A stretch of DNA of 64,000 nt from positions 104,821 to 168,820 of the forward strand of contig CALRQC020000007.1 in assembly GCA_943370215.1 (NCBI GenBank), given 5' to 3'. The notes under the pieces were generated by a model, which was not told the DNA's origin, searched no databases, and saw only the letters and a list, made by a program, of their open reading frames with translations. Positions 60,381 to 64,000 of the stretch are shown piece after piece (positions within the stretch are counted from its first letter, which is position 1; each line of letters begins with the position of its first letter). Origin of the DNA: Niveispirillum sp943370215. GTDB taxonomy: Bacteria; Pseudomonadota; Alphaproteobacteria; Azospirillales; Azospirillaceae. The translations under genes and the position numbers were made by a program.

Positions 60381-61151
60381 CTAATCGTCCCCCTGCCCCG
60401 CCACCTTGCGCTTACGACGCGGCGCCAGCGGCACCACCTCTGCCGCCGGTGCCGCTATCGCTTCTGCCGGCATGTCCAGCTTCACGCCCAACCCTTCGGC
60501 GACGAAGCACAGATAGGTTTGCGTCAGTTCCGGGGTCAGCGGTTTCAGGCTGTTGCCCTCCACGCAGAACCGGGTCAGCAGGTAATAACGCGCGCCCAGC
60601 AGCATGGAGATGACGGCATCCAACTGGTCTTCACTGAAGGCCGGCTGGCTCTGCGCCGCCATCGATCGGCGCAGCGATTTCTTGTAGGGCTTGGCCAGTT
60701 CCTCAAAATATTGGCGATAGGCCACGGGGGCGTACAGCTCCGCCTCCGACGTCACCCGGTGCAGATAGGGATGCTGCACCAGATAATCGAAATTGGCCAC
60801 CAACCCGCGATGTTCCAACTCGATCAGGCTTTTGCTGTCGCGCACCGCCTTGCCGATCACTTCCAGCATCTCCGCCCCCAGGGCCGGCAGCAACTGGTCG
60901 AACAGATCCTGCTGCGATCTGAAATGCAGATAGAAGGTGCCGTGCGCCACCTTGGCCCGGGCGGCGACACGGGCGATGGAACAGCCGGCATAGCCATATT
61001 TGCCGATAACGCGGGCGGCAGCGTTCAACAGCCGCGTCCGCGTCTCCTCATTCTTCTGGACCTGCGCTTCCGACCGCCGGCGGCGGCCGGTGGACGGTTC
61101 CTGTTCATCCGACGGGGCGGTGGCTTTCGCTTTCCTGGGCGGCACGGGCAA
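60381..61151 (-). CDS. TetR-family regulator, paralogue B
   Basis: 256 residues from a TTG at 61151; a GTG two codons later is possible and no ATG fits. The HTH region is VIGKYGYAGCSIARVAARAK followed by VAHGTFYLHFRSQQDLFD. A long basic/Pro-rich N-terminal tail (GRRRRSEAQ) precedes it. Strong similarity to paralogue A. Divergent from the E1alpha gene, with two operator copies between. Confidence 0.87.
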   Translation of the reverse strand: MPVPPRKAKATAPSDEQEPSTGRRRRSEAQVQKNEETRTRLLNAAARVIGKYGYAGCSIARVAARAKVAHGTFYLHFRSQQDLFDQLLPALGAEMLEVIGKAVRDSKSLIELEHRGLVANFDYLVQHPYLHRVTSEAELYAPVAYRQYFEELAKPYKKSLRRSMAAQSQPAFSEDQLDAVISMLLGARYYLLTRFCVEGNSLKPLTPELTQTYLCFVAEGLGVKLDMPAEAIAAPAAEVVPLAPRRKRKVAGQGDD

Positions 61152-61191
61152 ACCTTGCTTTTGTCCGGGAGGGAGGCGCCATCAGCATACA

Positions 61192-61215
61192 TGACTAATG
61201 ACTCTATAATCATTT
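61192..61215. promoter_or_regulatory. TetR-pair operator, copy 4
   Basis: TGACTAATGACTCTATAATC followed by ATTT, 40 bp upstream of the TetR paralogue-B start. Confidence 0.6.
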
Positions 61216-61316
61216 TGTCACAGTTGCGGGCGCGCTGCAATCCGGGCTGTTGCCCCACCAGACGGCTGTTGAATATCGGAAAGTGGCGTTGACGGAAGGA
61301 TAACGGAAAGATACAA

Positions 61317-61339
61317 TGACTAGTGAATCAAAAATCATT
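61317..61339. promoter_or_regulatory. TetR-pair operator, copy 5
   Basis: TGACTAGTGAATCAAAAATC followed by ATT, 106 bp upstream of the E1alpha ATG. Confidence 0.6.
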
Positions 61340-61445
61340 CTTCGGGAGGATCGGACCACCGGCTCAGGTGCCGGGCAAGGTCCGGGGCAGCGGGAAACGG
61401 CCGCAACAGCCGCCCCCTTCTGCCTGACGCAACAGGGAGATCTTC

Positions 61446-62414
61446 ATGCAGATCAGCCGCGAGCAGATGCTGCGGGCCTACCGCCAGATGGTGACGATCC
61501 GGGAGTTTGAGGAACGGATCCATGTCGATATCCAGCGCGGTGGCATTGCCGGCTTCACCCACCTTTATTCGGGGCAGGAGGCGGTGGCCGTCGGGGTGTG
61601 CGAACACCTGACGGAAAAGGACAAGATCATCAGCACCCATCGCGGCCACGGTCATTGCATTGCCAAAGGCTGTGACGTCATCGGTATGATGAAGGAAATC
61701 TATGGCCGACAGGATGGCTTGTGCAAGGGCAAGGGTGGCTCCATGCATATTGCCGACCTGGATAAGGGCATGTTGGGTGCCAATGGCATTGTCGGCGGCG
61801 GCCCCCCCATCGCCGTGGGCGCCGCCATCACCGCCAAGGTGCTGAAAACCGGCGGTGTCGCCGTCTCCTTCAGTGGCGACGGGGCCAGCAACCAGGGCAC
61901 CGTGTTCGAGGCCATGAACATGGCCGTGGTGCTGAAAGTGCCGAAAATCTTCGTGCTGGAGAATAACGGCTATAGCGAACATACCGGCTTCAGCTATGCC
62001 GTGGGTAGCCGGGATATGGTGCGCCGTACCGAAGGCTTCGGGATGCCGGTGTTCCAGGCTGATGGCTATGATTTCTTTTCCGTCTATGAGGCGATGCGCC
62101 AAGCCACGGAACTGTCGCGCAATGGCGGCGGCCCCTGCGCCGTCTATGCCGAATGCACCCGCTTCTTCGGCCATTTCGAAGGCGACCCCCAGCTTTACCG
62201 CGCCAAGGACGAGGTGGCGCGGCTGCGGGCGGAGAAGGACAGCCTGAAAATCTTCCGCCAGCGGGTGACGGAGACCGGCCTCCTGCCCGGCAGCGATCTG
62301 GATCAGGTGGAAGGGGAGGTGCGCGACCTGATCGACCGGGCCGTGCGCGAAGCCGTGGCCGCCCCTGCCCCCACCGCCGCCGATGTTCTGACCGACGTCT
62401 ATATCAGCTATTGA
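61446..62414 (+). CDS. 2-oxo acid/acetoin dehydrogenase E1 component, alpha subunit
   Basis: 322 residues, AGGGAGA upstream. The thiamine diphosphate motif runs GDGASNQGTVFEAMNMA to the distal ENN, with FTHLYSGQEAVAVG, HRGHGHCIAKG and GKGGSMHI. The length and subunit split fit AcoA (acetoin) or PdhA. Followed after 15 nt by E1beta and then E2, so it is a complete dehydrogenase complex minus E3 within view. In this island it may process a 2-oxo acid or diketone cleavage product to an acyl-CoA. Confidence 0.88.
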   Translation: MQISREQMLRAYRQMVTIREFEERIHVDIQRGGIAGFTHLYSGQEAVAVGVCEHLTEKDKIISTHRGHGHCIAKGCDVIGMMKEIYGRQDGLCKGKGGSMHIADLDKGMLGANGIVGGGPPIAVGAAITAKVLKTGGVAVSFSGDGASNQGTVFEAMNMAVVLKVPKIFVLENNGYSEHTGFSYAVGSRDMVRRTEGFGMPVFQADGYDFFSVYEAMRQATELSRNGGGPCAVYAECTRFFGHFEGDPQLYRAKDEVARLRAEKDSLKIFRQRVTETGLLPGSDLDQVEGEVRDLIDRAVREAVAAPAPTAADVLTDVYISY

Positions 62415-62429
62415 GCGGGAGCCTGACCC

Positions 62430-63443
62430 ATGCCCAAGATTTCCATGCGCCAGGCGATCAATGACGCCCTGCATCTTGAAATGGAACGCGACCCCCGTGT
62501 GATCGTGCTGGGGGAGGATGTCTCCGGCGGGGCCGGCGGCACCTCCGGTGAGCGCGAGGCGGCCGGCGGTGTCTTCGGCCTGACCAAGGGGCTGCTGCCC
62601 CGGTTCGGCGAAGACCGGGTGATCGACACGCCGATCAGTGAAAGCTGCATCGTCGGGGCTGCCAATGGGGCGGCGCTGACCGGCCTGCGCCCGGTGGCGG
62701 AGATCATGTTCGCCGATTTCGTCGGCGTCTGTCTGGACCAGTTGCTGAATCAGGCGGCCAAGTTCCGCTACATGTTCGGTGGCAAGGCGCGAACGCCGCT
62801 GGTGATCCGCATGACCTGCGGCGGCGGCATGAATGCGGCGGCCCAGCATTCGCAGACGATCTATCCCATGCTGACCGGCATTCCAGGGTTGAAGGTGGTG
62901 GTGCCGTCCAACGCCTATGACGCCAAGGGCCTGTTGCTGACCGCCATCCGCGATGATGATCCGGTGATCTTCTTCGAGCATAAATCGCTCTATATGGATG
63001 AATGCGAGGTGCCGGACGGGGATTACACCATCCCGTTTGGCGAGGCGGCCATGGTGCGCGAGGGCGAGCATGTGACCGTCGTGGCCCTTGCCCGCATGGT
63101 GCCGCTGGCCATCGGTGTGGTCGACAAGCTGGCAGCGGAAGGCATTACCTGCGACCTGATCGACCCACGCACCACCAGCCCGCTGGATGAGGAAACCATC
63201 CTGGAAAGCGTGCGGGCCACGGGGCGGCTGGTGGTGGTGGATGAAAGCCCACCGCGCTGCTCCGTCGCCGCTGATATCGCCGCCATGGTGGCGGAAAAGG
63301 CCTTCCACCATCTGAAAGCCCCGATCATCCAGGTGACGGCCCCGCACACGCCGGTGCCGTTTGCGCGGGAGCTGGAGGCCGCCTATCTGCCCTCACCAGA
63401 GAAGATTGAAGCCGCCATCCGCAAAGTGCTTGGCAGCCGCTGA
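62430..63443 (+). CDS. 2-oxo acid/acetoin dehydrogenase E1 component, beta subunit
   Basis: 337 residues. Transketolase-like pyrimidine domain (VIVLGEDVSGGAGG, FGEDRVIDTPISE, FADFVGVCLDQLLNQAAK) and C-terminal transketolase domain (LIDPRTTSPLDEETI, VVDESPPRCS). Typical of AcoB/PdhB. Partner of the E1alpha gene just upstream. Confidence 0.9.
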   Translation: MPKISMRQAINDALHLEMERDPRVIVLGEDVSGGAGGTSGEREAAGGVFGLTKGLLPRFGEDRVIDTPISESCIVGAANGAALTGLRPVAEIMFADFVGVCLDQLLNQAAKFRYMFGGKARTPLVIRMTCGGGMNAAAQHSQTIYPMLTGIPGLKVVVPSNAYDAKGLLLTAIRDDDPVIFFEHKSLYMDECEVPDGDYTIPFGEAAMVREGEHVTVVALARMVPLAIGVVDKLAAEGITCDLIDPRTTSPLDEETILESVRATGRLVVVDESPPRCSVAADIAAMVAEKAFHHLKAPIIQVTAPHTPVPFARELEAAYLPSPEKIEAAIRKVLGSR

Positions 63444-63461
63444 TAAAGGGGGAACGACGCG

Positions 63462-64000
63462 ATGAACGCCATCACCCCGATCATCATGCCCAAATGGGGC
63501 CTGGAAATGTCGGAAGGGACGATTTCCAACTGGCACGTCGTGGAGGGGCAGAGCCTTTCCCGCGGCATGGAAATCGTCGATATCGAAACCGCCAAGATCG
63601 TCAACACCCTGGAATCCGATCTGGAAGGCACGGTGCGCCGCCTTGTGGCGCCCGTGGGCCAGACCCTGCCCGTGGGTGCCCTGATCGCCATCGTCGCCGA
63701 TGAGGGCGTGACGGATGCCGATATTGACCGCTTCATCCGGGGGGAAGGCCCCGCGCCGGCGGCGGAACCGGTACCGGCTGCCCCCGCAACAGCGGTTGTG
63801 ACGGATGCCCCAGCATTGGAGAGCGACCCCGATCTGGAACGCCGGAACGAAGCAATATCAGCCACCCCCATTGCACGGCGCATCGCCAATCGGCATGGGG
63901 TGGATCTGTCGCGCCTGACCGGTACCGGGCGCAATGGCCGCGTCAATCAGGAAGATGTGGAAGCCTATCTCGCCGCCCATCCTGCATCAGCGCCAGCAAA
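63462..64000 (+). CDS. Dihydrolipoamide acyltransferase E2, N-terminal part (cut by window end)
   Basis: 179 codons are visible. The lipoyl domain starts IMPKWGLEMSEGTI, with the lipoylated Lys in DIETAKIVN. A Pro/Ala linker follows, then the E3/E1-binding domain ATPIARRIANRHGV and TGTGRNGRVNQEDV. The catalytic acyltransferase domain lies beyond the window. K-W-G-L-E-M is a form seen in acetoin dehydrogenase E2 proteins. Confidence 0.9.
   Translation, partial: MNAITPIIMPKWGLEMSEGTISNWHVVEGQSLSRGMEIVDIETAKIVNTLESDLEGTVRRLVAPVGQTLPVGALIAIVADEGVTDADIDRFIRGEGPAPAAEPVPAAPATAVVTDAPALESDPDLERRNEAISATPIARRIANRHGVDLSRLTGTGRNGRVNQEDVEAYLAAHPASAPA

Noticed and set aside
61335..63347. Long minus-strand frame of 670 codons opposite E1alpha/E1beta
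   Set aside because: Antisense to two clear dehydrogenase subunits; its His-, Gly- and Gln-rich translation is typical of GC-rich shadow frames.

Overview
The window reads as chromosome of a GC-rich alphaproteobacterium. The signs are long open frames on both strands, ATGA/TAATG-coupled operons, TonB receptors typical of sphingomonad- and Rhodospirillales-like oligotrophs, sigma-54 promoters, and a FadR/LldR-type lactate regulator. I lean towards Rhodospirillales (Azospirillaceae-like), but this is an inference from gene content. No rRNA, tRNA or CRISPR array was seen.

Layout. (1) 1-3.3 kb: a GH1-like protein, cut by the window edge, diverges from a fused glycosyltransferase/UDP-galactopyranose mutase; this is a galactofuranose-type surface-sugar locus. 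(2) 3.4-22 kb: a catabolic island. It holds a ferredoxin reductase, an acyl-CoA ligase, a tightly coupled ten-gene plus-strand operon (ALDH, GFA protein, two SDRs, Zn-ADH, acyl-CoA dehydrogenase, APH-like kinase, two crotonases, thiolase, nitronate monooxygenase-like protein), and a minus-strand operon of TonB receptor, P450 and AraC regulator with a divergent [2Fe-2S] ferredoxin. Together these make a P450 electron chain plus CoA activation and beta-oxidation of an imported hydrophobic substrate. (3) 22.2-37 kb: a dicarboxylate/hydroxycarboxylate island. It holds an AspT-type antiporter, NAD malic enzyme, a DctB/DctD-like two-component system, a three-gene operon combining an Fe-S protein, a fumarate-reductase-like flavoprotein and a NuoF-like NADH-binding protein, a GntR regulator with L-lactate dehydrogenase, and a 2-hydroxycarboxylate transporter. 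Three sigma-54 promoters (TGGCACG-N4-TTGC type), each with upstream TCGG-N4-CCGA palindromes, tie the set to the local activator.

(4) 37.2-52.1 kb, all minus strand: pmbA, tldD, a thioredoxin reductase, three thioredoxins, three members of an unrecognised ~305-322-residue protein family, an AraC regulator, an overlooked 47-codon ORF, a FecI-type sigma factor, a truncated FecR-like protein, an SbmA/YddA-type ABC transporter and a TonB receptor. TldD/PmbA (the microcin-maturing protease pair), peptide-type transporters and a small coupled ORF suggest an undescribed peptide (RiPP-like) or peptide-uptake system. This is the most interesting part of the window.

(5) 52.3-64 kb: an IS3-family remnant, then a second catabolic island. 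It holds a TetR regulator, acyl-CoA dehydrogenase, APH-like kinase, DUF6285 protein, Rieske oxygenase, two paralogous TetR regulators, a ferredoxin, an NTF2-like protein, an SDR, and 2-oxo acid dehydrogenase E1alpha, E1beta and the start of E2. Five copies of a TGACTnAyGAnTCA-type element sit in the promoter regions and probably form the operator set of the paired TetR regulators. Two REP-like long palindromes lie here.
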